The notes under the pieces are model-generated. The model ran no database searches and was not told the DNA's origin. It saw only the letters and a list, made by a program, of their open reading frames with translations. This document shows positions 34,968-43,330 of a DNA stretch of 64,000 bases, piece by piece (the first letter of the stretch is position 1; every line of letters begins with the position of its first letter). The position numbers were made by a program, and so were the translations under genes. Where the stretch lies: contig NZ_BMMU01000012.1 of assembly GCF_014646095.1 (NCBI RefSeq), positions 124,001-188,000 on the forward strand, read 5' to 3'. This DNA is from Streptomyces lacrimifluminis (GTDB lineage: Bacteria > Actinomycetota > Actinomycetes > Streptomycetales > Streptomycetaceae).

Positions 34968-35238
34968 TGCAATGCTTGCTGACGACGGCCTGGTGACGCA
35001 GCCGTCGTGAGTGCGACACGGCTTGGGACAGGGCCGGTCGGACCTCACCGTTCTCCGGGCGTGTGCATGCCCGCGACCACGGAGCCGGGCGTGTGCGCTT
35101 CGCAGCCCGGCATCACCCGCACTCAGCATTCCTTTCCTCGCATCCGGTGCGCCGTTCACCGGGCTTCCTGTTCGCAGGGCTCCCTCCGGCGCACCCGGGC
35201 GCGCTCCCAGTCGTCACCCTCATTCCTGGAGTCCCGCG

Positions 35239-37044
35239 ATGGCCACTCCCCTGTCCGACACCTCTCTGTCCCCGCTCTCGACCGTCGCCGTGGTCGGCCT
35301 CGGCACGATGGGCACCGGCATCGCCGAGGTCCTCACCCGCGCCGGCCGCGAGGTCGTCGGCATCGACATCAGCGAGGCCACGGCCGTGAAGGCCGTCACC
35401 GCGCTGGAGACCTCCACCGCCCGTGCCGTGGTGCGCGGCCGGCTCACCGAACAGGAGCGCGAGGACGTCCTCGCCCGCTTCCGCACCTCCACCGACCTGC
35501 GCGAGGCGGCCGACGCCGACCTGGTCATCGAGGTGGCGCCGGAGTCGTACGAGGTCAAGCACCAGATCTTCCGTGCCCTCGACGACATCGTGCGCCCGGA
35601 GACGATCCTCGCGACCGGTACCAACGCCCTCTCCGTCACCCGTCTCGCCGCCGACTCGGCGCGTCCCGAGCGCGTCCTGGGCCTGCACTTCTTCAACCCG
35701 GCCCCGGCGATGAAGCTGGTCGAGGTGGTCTCGTCGGTGCTGACCGCGCCGCAGGCCGTCGCCGCGGTCACCGATCTGGCGATCGAGCTCGGCAAGGAGC
35801 CCGTCGCGGTCGGCGACCGTCCCGGATTCGTCGCCGACGGGCTGCTGTTCGGCTACCTCAACCAGGCCGCCGCGATGTACGAGGCGAAGTACGCCTCCCG
35901 CGAGGACATCGACGCGGCGATGCGGCTCGGCTGCGGTCTGCCCATGGGCCCGCTCGCCCTGCTCGACCTGATCGGAATCGACACGGCCCGTACGGTCCTG
36001 GAGGCCATGTACGCCGAGTCCCACGACCGGCTGCACGCCCCGGCGCCCATCCTCAAGCAGCTCAGCGAGGCGGGCCTGACCGGCAGGAAGGCGGGCCGCG
36101 GCTTCTACTCCTACGACGCGCCCGGCGGCGCGACGGTCACGGCGGACGCGCTGACCCCGCTCGCCGACGCCCCGGAGACCGCCGGCCGCACCGTCCGGTC
36201 CGTCGGTGTCGCCGGCTCCGGCACGATGGCCTCCGGTATCGCGGAGGTCTTCGCGAAGGCCGGGTACACGGTGGTTCTCGCCGCCCGCAGCGAGGAGAAG
36301 GCCCAGACCGCCAAGGCCAGGATCGGCAAGTCGCTGGCCCGCTCCGTCGACAAGGGCCGTCTCACCGCCGAGGCCGCCGCGCAGACCCTCGACCGGATCA
36401 CCGCGGCGGGCTCCTACGACGCCTTCGCGGACGTCGATCTGGCCGTCGAGGCCGTCGCCGAGGACCTGGAGGTCAAGCAGCAGCTGTTCGCCGCGCTGGA
36501 CAAGGTCTGCAAGCCGGGCGCGGTGCTGGCCACCACCACCTCCTCGCTGCCCGTCGTCGCGTGCGCCCGTGCCACCTCGCGTCCCGAGGACGTGATCGGC
36601 ATGCACTTCTTCAACCCGGCGCCGGCGATGAAGCTGGTCGAGGTCGTCCGTACGGTGCTGACGGCCGACGACGTCCACTCGACGGTCCGCGAGGTCTGCG
36701 TCAGGATCAAGAAGCATGCCGTCGACTGCGGCGACCGGGCCGGATTCATCGTCAACGCACTGCTTTTCCCGTATCTCAACAACGCGATCAAGATGGTGCA
36801 GGAGCACTATGCGTCTCTTGACGACATCGACGCGGCGATGAAGCTGGGCGGCGGCTACCCGATGGGCCCGTTCGAACTGCTGGACGTGGTCGGACTGGAC
36901 GTCTCCCTGGCCATCGAGAAGGTCCTGCACCGCGAGTTCCGTGACCCGGGTCTGGCCCCCGCACCGCTCCTGGAGCACCTGGTGGCCGCGGGCTGCCTCG
37001 GCCGCAAGACGGGCCGCGGCTTCCGCGAATATGCCCGCCGCTGA
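35239..37044 (+). CDS. 3-hydroxyacyl-CoA dehydrogenase with two tandem modules
   Basis: A 601-residue NAD-dependent dehydrogenase of fatty acid or acyl-CoA metabolism, built from two homologous copies of the FadB/PaaH module. Module one (about 15-300) has VAVVGLGTMGTGIAEVLTRAG, LGLHFFNPAPAMKLVEVV and DRPGFVADGLLFGYLNQA. Module two (about 315-600) repeats them as VGVAGSGTMASGIAEVFAKAG, IGMHFFNPAPAMKLVEVV and DRAGFIVNALLFPYLNNA. Each carries a Rossmann glycine motif and a HFFNPxxxMKLVE catalytic-His segment. It may make or use 3-hydroxybutyryl-CoA that feeds crotonyl-CoA into the pathway encoded downstream. CCTGGAG precedes the ATG. Confidence 0.92.
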   Translation: MATPLSDTSLSPLSTVAVVGLGTMGTGIAEVLTRAGREVVGIDISEATAVKAVTALETSTARAVVRGRLTEQEREDVLARFRTSTDLREAADADLVIEVAPESYEVKHQIFRALDDIVRPETILATGTNALSVTRLAADSARPERVLGLHFFNPAPAMKLVEVVSSVLTAPQAVAAVTDLAIELGKEPVAVGDRPGFVADGLLFGYLNQAAAMYEAKYASREDIDAAMRLGCGLPMGPLALLDLIGIDTARTVLEAMYAESHDRLHAPAPILKQLSEAGLTGRKAGRGFYSYDAPGGATVTADALTPLADAPETAGRTVRSVGVAGSGTMASGIAEVFAKAGYTVVLAARSEEKAQTAKARIGKSLARSVDKGRLTAEAAAQTLDRITAAGSYDAFADVDLAVEAVAEDLEVKQQLFAALDKVCKPGAVLATTTSSLPVVACARATSRPEDVIGMHFFNPAPAMKLVEVVRTVLTADDVHSTVREVCVRIKKHAVDCGDRAGFIVNALLFPYLNNAIKMVQEHYASLDDIDAAMKLGGGYPMGPFELLDVVGLDVSLAIEKVLHREFRDPGLAPAPLLEHLVAAGCLGRKTGRGFREYARR

Positions 37045-37216
37045 CAGGGCCGGCGACTGGTCCGGGCCCAGCTTCGGGCAGGCGTTCGGGCGCACCCCGG
37101 GACATGACGAGGACTGGGGCGGACTTCTCGACCCTGCCTCCCCACCCCCGCCCGCCCGGGGCGGGGGTGATCCCGGACGTGCGCGCCACCCTGCGCACAT
37201 GCAGTACGTTCGGGTC

Positions 37217-38029
37217 ATGTCCCAGCCCGCCAAGTCCTCCCGTACCCCAGCCACGCCCGACGCGCCGGAGAGTGCCACGGGCGGTCGTGCCGCCGCCCAG
37301 CGGCTCAAGATGCGCCGAGAACTGGCGGCGGCGGCCATGGAACTGTTCTCGACCAAGGGCTACGAAGGCACCACCGTCGACGAAATCGCGGCCCGGGCGG
37401 GTGTGGCCCGCCGCACCTTCTTCCGGCACTTCCGTTCCAAGGAAGAGGCCATCTTCCCGGACCACGACGACACGTTGACCCGGGCGGAGGCGGTGCTCAA
37501 CGCGGCGCCGGCGCACGAACATCCGCTCGACACCGTGTGCCGCGGCATCAAGGAAGTCATGAAGATGTACGCGGCCCGGCCGGAGATCTCGGTCGCCCGC
37601 TACAAGCTGACGCGCGAGGTCCCCACCCTGCGGGAGGCGGAGATCGCGTCGGTCGCCCGCTACGAACGCCTCTTCACCCGCTATCTCCTGGGCCACTTCG
37701 ACGAGCACGCCCACGACGACGACGCGAACGACGATCCGCTGCTGGCCGAGGTCGCCGCGTCGGCCGTGGTCACCGCCCACAACCACGTCCTGCGGCGCTG
37801 GCTGCGGGCGGGCGGCCAGGGCGACGTGGAGACACAGCTCGACCACGCCTTCGGGATCGTGCGGAAGACCTTCGGTACGGGCATCGGGGCCGGTCGTGAC
37901 ACCGCTCCCCGGAGCGTGCCGGCCTCGGTTACCTCGCAGGGAGAGGTGCTGGTGGCGGTGGCCCGGACCGACGCACCGCTCGACGAGGTGATGCGGACCA
38001 TCGAGCAGGCGCTGAAGGAACGGTCGTAG
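37217..38029 (+). CDS. TetR-family transcriptional regulator
   Basis: A 270-residue TetR regulator. The N-terminal helix-turn-helix is AAMELFSTKGYEGTTVDEIA, ARAGVARRTFFRHFRSKEEA, as in the family. The ligand domain is long, with an acidic HDDDANDDP stretch. It lies directly before the ethylmalonyl-CoA operon on the same strand and is separated by a terminator and a promoter with a palindromic operator, so it is the probable regulator of that operon, perhaps sensing an acyl-CoA. The start is uncertain. ATG 37217 is preferred, ATG 37199 is possible, and neither has a good ribosome site. Confidence 0.85.
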   Translation: MSQPAKSSRTPATPDAPESATGGRAAAQRLKMRRELAAAAMELFSTKGYEGTTVDEIAARAGVARRTFFRHFRSKEEAIFPDHDDTLTRAEAVLNAAPAHEHPLDTVCRGIKEVMKMYAARPEISVARYKLTREVPTLREAEIASVARYERLFTRYLLGHFDEHAHDDDANDDPLLAEVAASAVVTAHNHVLRRWLRAGGQGDVETQLDHAFGIVRKTFGTGIGAGRDTAPRSVPASVTSQGEVLVAVARTDAPLDEVMRTIEQALKERS

Positions 38030-38046
38030 AGCGGAAGAGCTTTCCG

Positions 38047-38083
38047 GAAGAGGCGGGTCGCAGATGCTGCGGCCCGCCTCTTC
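38047..38083 (+). terminator. Terminator after the TetR gene
   Basis: GAAGAGGCGGG and CCCGCCTCTTC form an 11-bp stem enclosing a smaller GCAG/CTGC stem, 17 bp past the TetR stop. It separates the regulator from the ccr operon. Confidence 0.7.
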
Positions 38084-38182
38084 TGTGCGCCACCGCGGAT
38101 ACTCATCAGTAGCTTTTGATCGATCATCGCTCATTTGTTACGTAAAGATTTCATCTGAGGCCATTTTCTGGCACTCAGTGCC

Positions 38183-38211
38183 TTGTCACATGACACGGGG
38201 TGTCATACCTT
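38183..38211 (+). promoter_or_regulatory. Candidate ccr-operon promoter with overlapping operator
   Basis: TTGTCA (38183-38188), 17 bases and TACCTT (38206-38211) form a housekeeping-type promoter. The palindrome ATGACAC-GGG-GTGTCAT (38190-38206) fills the spacer, and TGTCACATGACA (38184-38195) overlaps the -35. A repressor bound here would block polymerase. The adjacent TetR protein is the obvious candidate. A third inverted repeat, GGCACTCAGTGCC, lies at 38170-38182. Confidence 0.55.
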
Positions 38212-38222
38212 GAAGGTGTCCG

Positions 38223-38295
38223 GGCGGCCGGCGTGCAGAGACCATGCGTACGTCGGCTGTCCCCGCAAACCCACGTGTTTGCGCGCCCGGCCGCC
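38223..38295 (+). other. Structured 5' leader of the ccr mRNA
   Basis: If transcription starts near 38218, the leader is about 220 bases long. GGCGGCCGG (38223-38231) pairs with CCGGCCGCC (38287-38295), and inside it GCAAAC and GTTTGC (38265-38282) form a second hairpin. The remaining leader to 38440 has no gene. No known riboswitch class is recognised. Confidence 0.4.
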
Positions 38296-38440
38296 TGCGT
38301 CACAGGCAACCTCCCGCGCCACCACGCGCTGCCGAAGCACCACCCGCCGAACCGACGGCACGTCCGACACCCAACCCCCAGCAGCATCGACGTAACCCTC
38401 AGCGTCTTCCCTCAGGACGCCATTCGCCGGAGGCAATACC

Positions 38441-39784
38441 GTGACCGTGAAGGACATCCTGGACGCGATCCAGTCGCCGGACTCGACTCCGGCCGACATC
38501 GCCGCTCTGCCGCTCCCCGAGTCCTACCGTGCCATCACCGTGCACAAGGACGAGACGGACATGTTCGCGGGCCTCGAAACCCGCGACAAGGACCCCCGCA
38601 AGTCGATCCACCTGGACGACGTCCCGGTGCCGGAACTCGGCCCGGGCGAGGCCCTGGTGGCCGTCATGGCCTCCTCGGTCAACTACAACTCGGTCTGGAC
38701 GTCGATCTTCGAGCCGCTGTCGACCTTCGGCTTCCTGGAGCGCTACGGAAAGCTCAGCGAGCTCACCAAGCGCCACGACCTGCCGTACCACATCATCGGC
38801 TCCGACCTCGCGGGCGTCGTCCTGCGCACCGGTCCCGGCGTCAATTCCTGGAAGCCCGGCGACGAGGTCGTCGCGCACTGTCTGTCGGTGGAGCTGGAGT
38901 CCTCCGACGGGCACAACGACACGATGCTCGACCCCGAGCAGCGCATCTGGGGCTTCGAGACGAACTTCGGCGGGCTCGCCGAGATCGCCCTCGTCAAGTC
39001 CAACCAGCTGATGCCCAAGCCGGACCACCTCAGCTGGGAGGAGGCCGCCGCACCCGGGCTGGTCAACTCCACCGCGTACCGCCAGCTGGTGTCGCGCAAC
39101 GGTGCCGGGATGAAGCAGGGCGACAACGTCCTCATCTGGGGCGCGAGCGGCGGCCTGGGCTCGTACGCCACGCAGTTCGCGCTGGCCGGCGGCGCCAACC
39201 CCATCTGTGTCGTCTCCAGCGAGCAGAAGGCGGACATCTGCCGGAAGATGGGCGCCGAGGCGATCATCGACCGCAACGCCGAGGGCTACAAGTTCTGGGC
39301 GGACGAGCACCACCAGGACCCGCGCGAGTGGAAGCGCTTCGGTAAGCGCATCCGTGAGCTGACCGGCGGCGAGGACGTCGACATCGTCTTCGAGCACCCC
39401 GGCCGTGAGACCTTCGGCGCGTCCGTCTACGTCACCCGCAAGGGCGGCACGATCGTCACCTGCGCCTCCACCTCGGGCTTCAACCACGAGTACGACAACC
39501 GCTACCTGTGGATGTCCCTCAAGCGCATCATCGGCTCCCACTTCGCCAACTACCGCGAGGCCTGGGAAGCCAACCGGCTGGTCGCCAAGGGCAAGATCCA
39601 CCCGACGCTCTCCAAGGTGTACTCCCTGGAGGAGACCGGCCAGGCCGCCTACGACGTCCACCGCAACCTCCACCAGGGCAAGGTCGGCGTCCTGTGCCTC
39701 GCCCCCGAGGAAGGCCTCGGTGTGCGCGACGAGGAGAAGCGCGCCCAGCACATCGACGCCATCAACCGCTTCCGGAACATCTGA
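38441..39784 (+). CDS. ccr: Crotonyl-CoA carboxylase/reductase
   Basis: A 447-residue enzyme that reductively carboxylates crotonyl-CoA with NADPH and CO2 to (2S)-ethylmalonyl-CoA. It is a zinc-free MDR-fold protein with a GASGGLGSYATQFALAGGAN nucleotide motif (about 234-253). The CO2-pocket residues known from Kitasatospora Ccr are present: Asn in SVNYN (81/83), Phe172-Glu173 in GFETNFGG and His367 in GSHFANY. GTG at 38441 follows CCGGAGGCAATACC. First gene of the ethylmalonyl-CoA operon. It also supplies ethylmalonyl-CoA for polyketides in many Streptomyces. Confidence 0.95.
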   Translation: MTVKDILDAIQSPDSTPADIAALPLPESYRAITVHKDETDMFAGLETRDKDPRKSIHLDDVPVPELGPGEALVAVMASSVNYNSVWTSIFEPLSTFGFLERYGKLSELTKRHDLPYHIIGSDLAGVVLRTGPGVNSWKPGDEVVAHCLSVELESSDGHNDTMLDPEQRIWGFETNFGGLAEIALVKSNQLMPKPDHLSWEEAAAPGLVNSTAYRQLVSRNGAGMKQGDNVLIWGASGGLGSYATQFALAGGANPICVVSSEQKADICRKMGAEAIIDRNAEGYKFWADEHHQDPREWKRFGKRIRELTGGEDVDIVFEHPGRETFGASVYVTRKGGTIVTCASTSGFNHEYDNRYLWMSLKRIIGSHFANYREAWEANRLVAKGKIHPTLSKVYSLEETGQAAYDVHRNLHQGKVGVLCLAPEEGLGVRDEEKRAQHIDAINRFRNI

Positions 39785-39799
39785 GACCGGAGGTCACCG

Positions 39800-41848
39800 A
39801 TGACTGAGCGTCAGCCCGCCACAGGCAAGCGGGAGAAGGACCGGCCGTGGCTCATGCGCACGTACGCCGGTCACTCCACGGCCGAGGCGTCCAACGAGTT
39901 GTACCGGCGCAACCTCGCCAAGGGACAGACAGGTCTGTCGGTGGCCTTCGACCTGCCGACCCAGACCGGGTACGACCCCGACCACATCCTCGCCCGCGGC
40001 GAGGTCGGCCGGGTCGGCGTCCCCGTCTCGCATGTCGGTGACATGCGCCGGCTGTTCCAGGACATCCCCCTGGACCGGATGAACACCTCGATGACGATCA
40101 ACGCCACCGCCATGTGGCTGCTGGCGCTCTACCAGGTGGTCGCCGAGGAGCAGGGTGTCGACATCACCACGCTCCAGGGCACGACGCAGAACGACATCGT
40201 CAAGGAGTACCTGTCCCGGGGCACGCACGTGTTCCCCCCGGGACCCTCGCTCCGGCTGACGACGGACATGATCTGTTACACGGTCAACCACATCCCCAAG
40301 TGGAACCCGATCAACATATGCAGCTACCACCTCCAGGAGGCGGGGGCGACCCCGGTCCAGGAGATCGCGTACGCCATGTCGACGGCGATCGCGGTGCTGG
40401 ACGCCGTACGGGACTCGGGGCAGGTGCCCGCCGAGAAGTTCGGTGACGTCGTCGCCCGTATCTCCTTCTTCGTGAACGCGGGTGTCCGGTTCGTCGAGGA
40501 GATGTGCAAGCTACGGGCGTTCGGGCGGATCTGGGACCAGGTCACGCGCGAGCGGTACGGCATCGAGAACCCCAAGCAGCGGCGCTTCCGGTACGGCGTC
40601 CAGGTCAACTCCCTCGGACTGACCGAGGCGCAGCCGGAGAACAACGTCCAGCGGATCGTGCTCGAGATGCTGGCGGTGACCCTGTCGAAGGACGCACGCG
40701 CGCGTGCCGTCCAGCTCCCGGCCTGGAACGAGGCGCTCGGGCTCCCCCGGCCCTGGGACCAGCAGTGGTCGCTGCGGATGCAGCAGGTGCTCGCCTACGA
40801 GAGCGACCTGCTGGAGTACGAGGACATCTTCGCCGGGTCGCACGTCGTCGAGGCGAAGGTGGCCGAGCTGGTCGAGGAGTCGCTCGCCGAGATCGGCCGC
40901 ATCGAGGAGATGGGCGGCGCGATGGCCGCCGTCGAGTCGGGCTATCTGAAGTCGCAGCTCGTCGCCTCGCACGCCGAGCGGCGGGCCCGTATCGAGTCCG
41001 GTCAGGAGAAGATCGTGGGCGTCAACATCTTCGAGTCGACCGAGCCGAACCCGCTCACGGCCGACCTCGACGCGGCGATCCAGACGGTCGACCCGGCCGT
41101 CGAGGCCCAGGTGACGTCGGCGCTCGGGGGCTGGCGCGACACGCGGTACCAGCCGCCGTTCAACCACCCGCGTCCCTGCAAGGCGCTGGAGCGGCTGAAG
41201 GAGGCCGCGAAGGGCACCGACAACCTCATGGAGGCCACCCTGGAGTGCGCCCGCGCCGGGGTCACGACCGGTGAGTGGGCCGGGGCCCTGCGCGAGGTGT
41301 TCGGGGAGTTCCGGGCGCCGACCGGTGTCTCGTCGGCGCCGGTCGCGGTGGCCGCCTCGGAGGGCACCGGGCTGGCGCTGGTCCGTCGCAAGGTGGAGAT
41401 CACGGCGCGGGAGATGGGCGTCGGCAAGCTCCGTTTCCTGGTGGGCAAGCCGGGTCTGGACGGGCACTCCAACGGTGCCGAGCAGATCGCCGTGCGGGCC
41501 CGTGACGCCGGGTTCGAGGTGGTCTACCAGGGCATCCGGCTCACCCCGGAGCAGATCGTGGACGCGGCGATCGCCGAGGACGTGCACGGCGTCGGCCTGT
41601 CCATCCTGTCCGGCTCGCACGCCCAGCTGGTGCCGGACGTGCTCGAACGGCTGCGTGTGGCCGGTGCCACAGACGTCCCGGTGATCGCCGGTGGGATCAT
41701 CCCCCAAGGCGACGCCGAAAAGCTCAGGGCTGCGGGCGTGGCCGCGGTCTTCACCCCGAAGGACTTCGACATCACCGGAATCATCGGCCGCATCGTCGAC
41801 GAGATCCGGAAAGCGAACAAGCTCGACCCCCTGGAGGTCCCCGCATGA
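39800..41848 (+). CDS. meaA: Ethylmalonyl-CoA mutase (MeaA)
   Basis: A 682-residue coenzyme-B12 mutase that converts ethylmalonyl-CoA to methylsuccinyl-CoA. The substrate barrel comes first (LSVAFDLPTQTGYDPDH, TTLQGTTQNDIVKEYL, FFVNAGVRFVEEMCKLRAFG). The B12 domain is at the C-terminus, with LDGHSNGAEQ (DxHxxG) and the LSILSGSHAQLVPDVLERL strand-helix that binds the nucleotide loop. It resembles methylmalonyl-CoA mutase but sits with ccr, which identifies the ethylmalonyl branch. GGAGGTCACCG precedes the ATG 15 bp after ccr. Stop overlaps the next start (ATGA). Confidence 0.93.
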   Translation: MTERQPATGKREKDRPWLMRTYAGHSTAEASNELYRRNLAKGQTGLSVAFDLPTQTGYDPDHILARGEVGRVGVPVSHVGDMRRLFQDIPLDRMNTSMTINATAMWLLALYQVVAEEQGVDITTLQGTTQNDIVKEYLSRGTHVFPPGPSLRLTTDMICYTVNHIPKWNPINICSYHLQEAGATPVQEIAYAMSTAIAVLDAVRDSGQVPAEKFGDVVARISFFVNAGVRFVEEMCKLRAFGRIWDQVTRERYGIENPKQRRFRYGVQVNSLGLTEAQPENNVQRIVLEMLAVTLSKDARARAVQLPAWNEALGLPRPWDQQWSLRMQQVLAYESDLLEYEDIFAGSHVVEAKVAELVEESLAEIGRIEEMGGAMAAVESGYLKSQLVASHAERRARIESGQEKIVGVNIFESTEPNPLTADLDAAIQTVDPAVEAQVTSALGGWRDTRYQPPFNHPRPCKALERLKEAAKGTDNLMEATLECARAGVTTGEWAGALREVFGEFRAPTGVSSAPVAVAASEGTGLALVRRKVEITAREMGVGKLRFLVGKPGLDGHSNGAEQIAVRARDAGFEVVYQGIRLTPEQIVDAAIAEDVHGVGLSILSGSHAQLVPDVLERLRVAGATDVPVIAGGIIPQGDAEKLRAAGVAAVFTPKDFDITGIIGRIVDEIRKANKLDPLEVPA

Positions 41849-42810
41849 CCACGCCCGTCAACCGACTGCGTCCGCGACGCTCCTGTCTCGCGGTTCCCGG
41901 GAGCAACCCCCGTTTCCTGGAGAAGGCCCAGGGTCTGCCGGCCGACCAGGTGTTCCTGGACCTTGAGGACGCGTGCGCCCCGCTGGCCAAGCCCGAGGCG
42001 CGGCACACCATCGTCAAGTTCCTCAACGAGGGGGACTGGACGGGCAAGACGAGGGTCGTGCGCGTCAACGACTGGACGACCGAGTGGACGTACCGCGATG
42101 TCGTGACGGTGGTCGAGGGCGCGGGCCCGAACCTCGACTGCATCATGCTGCCGAAGGTGCAGACCGCCCAGCAGGTCGTCGCGCTGGACCTCCTTCTCAC
42201 CCAGATCGAGAAGACGATGGGCTTCGAGGTCGGCAAGATCGGCATCGAGGCGCAGATCGAGAACGCCCAGGGCCTCAACAACGTCAACGAGATCGCGACG
42301 GCCTCCCCGCGCGTCGAGACGATCATCTTCGGCCCCGCCGACTTCATGGCGTCGATCAACATGAAGTCGCTCGTCGTGGGTGAGCAGCCCCCCGGTTACC
42401 CGGCGGACGCCTACCACTACATCCTGATGAAGATCCTGATGGCCGCCCGCGCCAACAACCTCCAGGCGATCGACGGCCCCTACCTGCAGATCCGCAACGT
42501 CGACGGCTACCGCGAGGTCGCCCAGCGTGCCGCCGCCCTCGGTTTCGACGGCAAGTGGGTGCTCCACCCGGGCCAGGTCGAGGCGTCCAACGAGATCTTC
42601 TCCCCCTCCCAGGAGGACTTCGACCACGCCGAACTGATCCTGGACGCGTACGACTACTGCACGTCCGAGGCCGGCGGCAAGAAGGGCTCCGCGATGCTCG
42701 GCGACGAGATGATCGACGAGGCCAGCCGCAAGATGGCCCTGGTCATCTCGGGCAAGGGCCGCGCGGCCGGCATGCGGCGCACGTCCAAGTTCGAAGCCCC
42801 GGAGGCCTGA
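41845..42810 (+). CDS. Malyl-CoA/beta-methylmalyl-CoA lyase (HpcH/HpaI, CitE-like)
   Basis: A 321-residue TIM-barrel lyase of the CitE/Mcl1 group. Motifs are RSCLAVPGSNPRFLEKA, ADQVFLDLEDACAPLAKPEA (metal-binding Asp/Glu) and IGIEAQIENAQGLNNV (metal Glu), then IIFGPADFMASI and GFDGKWVLHPGQVEASNEIF. It cleaves beta-methylmalyl-CoA to glyoxylate and propionyl-CoA, and can condense acetyl-CoA with glyoxylate to malyl-CoA, the last steps of acetyl-CoA assimilation in the ethylmalonyl pathway. Translationally coupled to meaA by ATGA. Confidence 0.9.
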   Translation: MTTPVNRLRPRRSCLAVPGSNPRFLEKAQGLPADQVFLDLEDACAPLAKPEARHTIVKFLNEGDWTGKTRVVRVNDWTTEWTYRDVVTVVEGAGPNLDCIMLPKVQTAQQVVALDLLLTQIEKTMGFEVGKIGIEAQIENAQGLNNVNEIATASPRVETIIFGPADFMASINMKSLVVGEQPPGYPADAYHYILMKILMAARANNLQAIDGPYLQIRNVDGYREVAQRAAALGFDGKWVLHPGQVEASNEIFSPSQEDFDHAELILDAYDYCTSEAGGKKGSAMLGDEMIDEASRKMALVISGKGRAAGMRRTSKFEAPEA

Positions 42811-42815
42811 GCACC

Positions 42816-43328
42816 ATGCAGTTCGGACGCACCTACGAGGAGTTCGAGGTCGGGGCGGTCTACAAGCACTGGCCCGGAAAGACGGTCACGGAGTACGACG
42901 ACCATCTCTTCTGCCTCCTGACGATGAACCACCACCCGCTCCACATGGACACCAACTATGCGGAGAACACGACCGACTTCGGCAGGAACGTCGTCGTGGG
43001 GAACTACATCTACTCCCTGCTGCTGGGCATGTCCGTGCCGGACGTGTCGGGCAAGGCGATCGCCAACCTGGAGATCGAGTCGCTGAAGCACGTGGCGCCG
43101 ACCTTCCACGGCGACACGATCTACGGCGAGACGACGGTCCTCGACAAGACGCCCTCCCGGTCGAAGAACGACCGCGGGATCGTCCACGTGGAGACCAAGG
43201 GCTACAAGCAGGACGGCACGCTGGTCTGCGTGTTCCGCCGCAAGGTGATGGTGCCGACCGAGACGTACATCAAGGAGCGCGGCGGCGAGCAGCCCGGCCG
43301 CCCCCAGCTCAGGGAGCAGGAGAAGTAG
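42816..43328 (+). CDS. MaoC-like mesaconyl-CoA hydratase
   Basis: A 170-residue hot-dog-fold protein. It has FEVGAVYKHWPGKTVTEYDDHLFCLLTMNHHPLHMD (split here), the catalytic Asp/His region of the MaoC hydratase family, and RNVVVGNYIYSLLLGMSV. In the ethylmalonyl pathway this enzyme hydrates mesaconyl-CoA to beta-methylmalyl-CoA. Position between the lyase gene (5 bp gap, GGAGG in the lyase stop region) and the dehydrogenase gene (2 bp gap) fits that role. No second hot-dog domain, unlike some longer forms elsewhere. Confidence 0.88.
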   Translation: MQFGRTYEEFEVGAVYKHWPGKTVTEYDDHLFCLLTMNHHPLHMDTNYAENTTDFGRNVVVGNYIYSLLLGMSVPDVSGKAIANLEIESLKHVAPTFHGDTIYGETTVLDKTPSRSKNDRGIVHVETKGYKQDGTLVCVFRRKVMVPTETYIKERGGEQPGRPQLREQEK

Positions 43329-43330
43329 CC

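Noticed and set aside
38170..38182. CIRCE-like GCACTC half site
   Set aside because: The second half GAGTGC at N9 is missing, so HrcA control is not supported.
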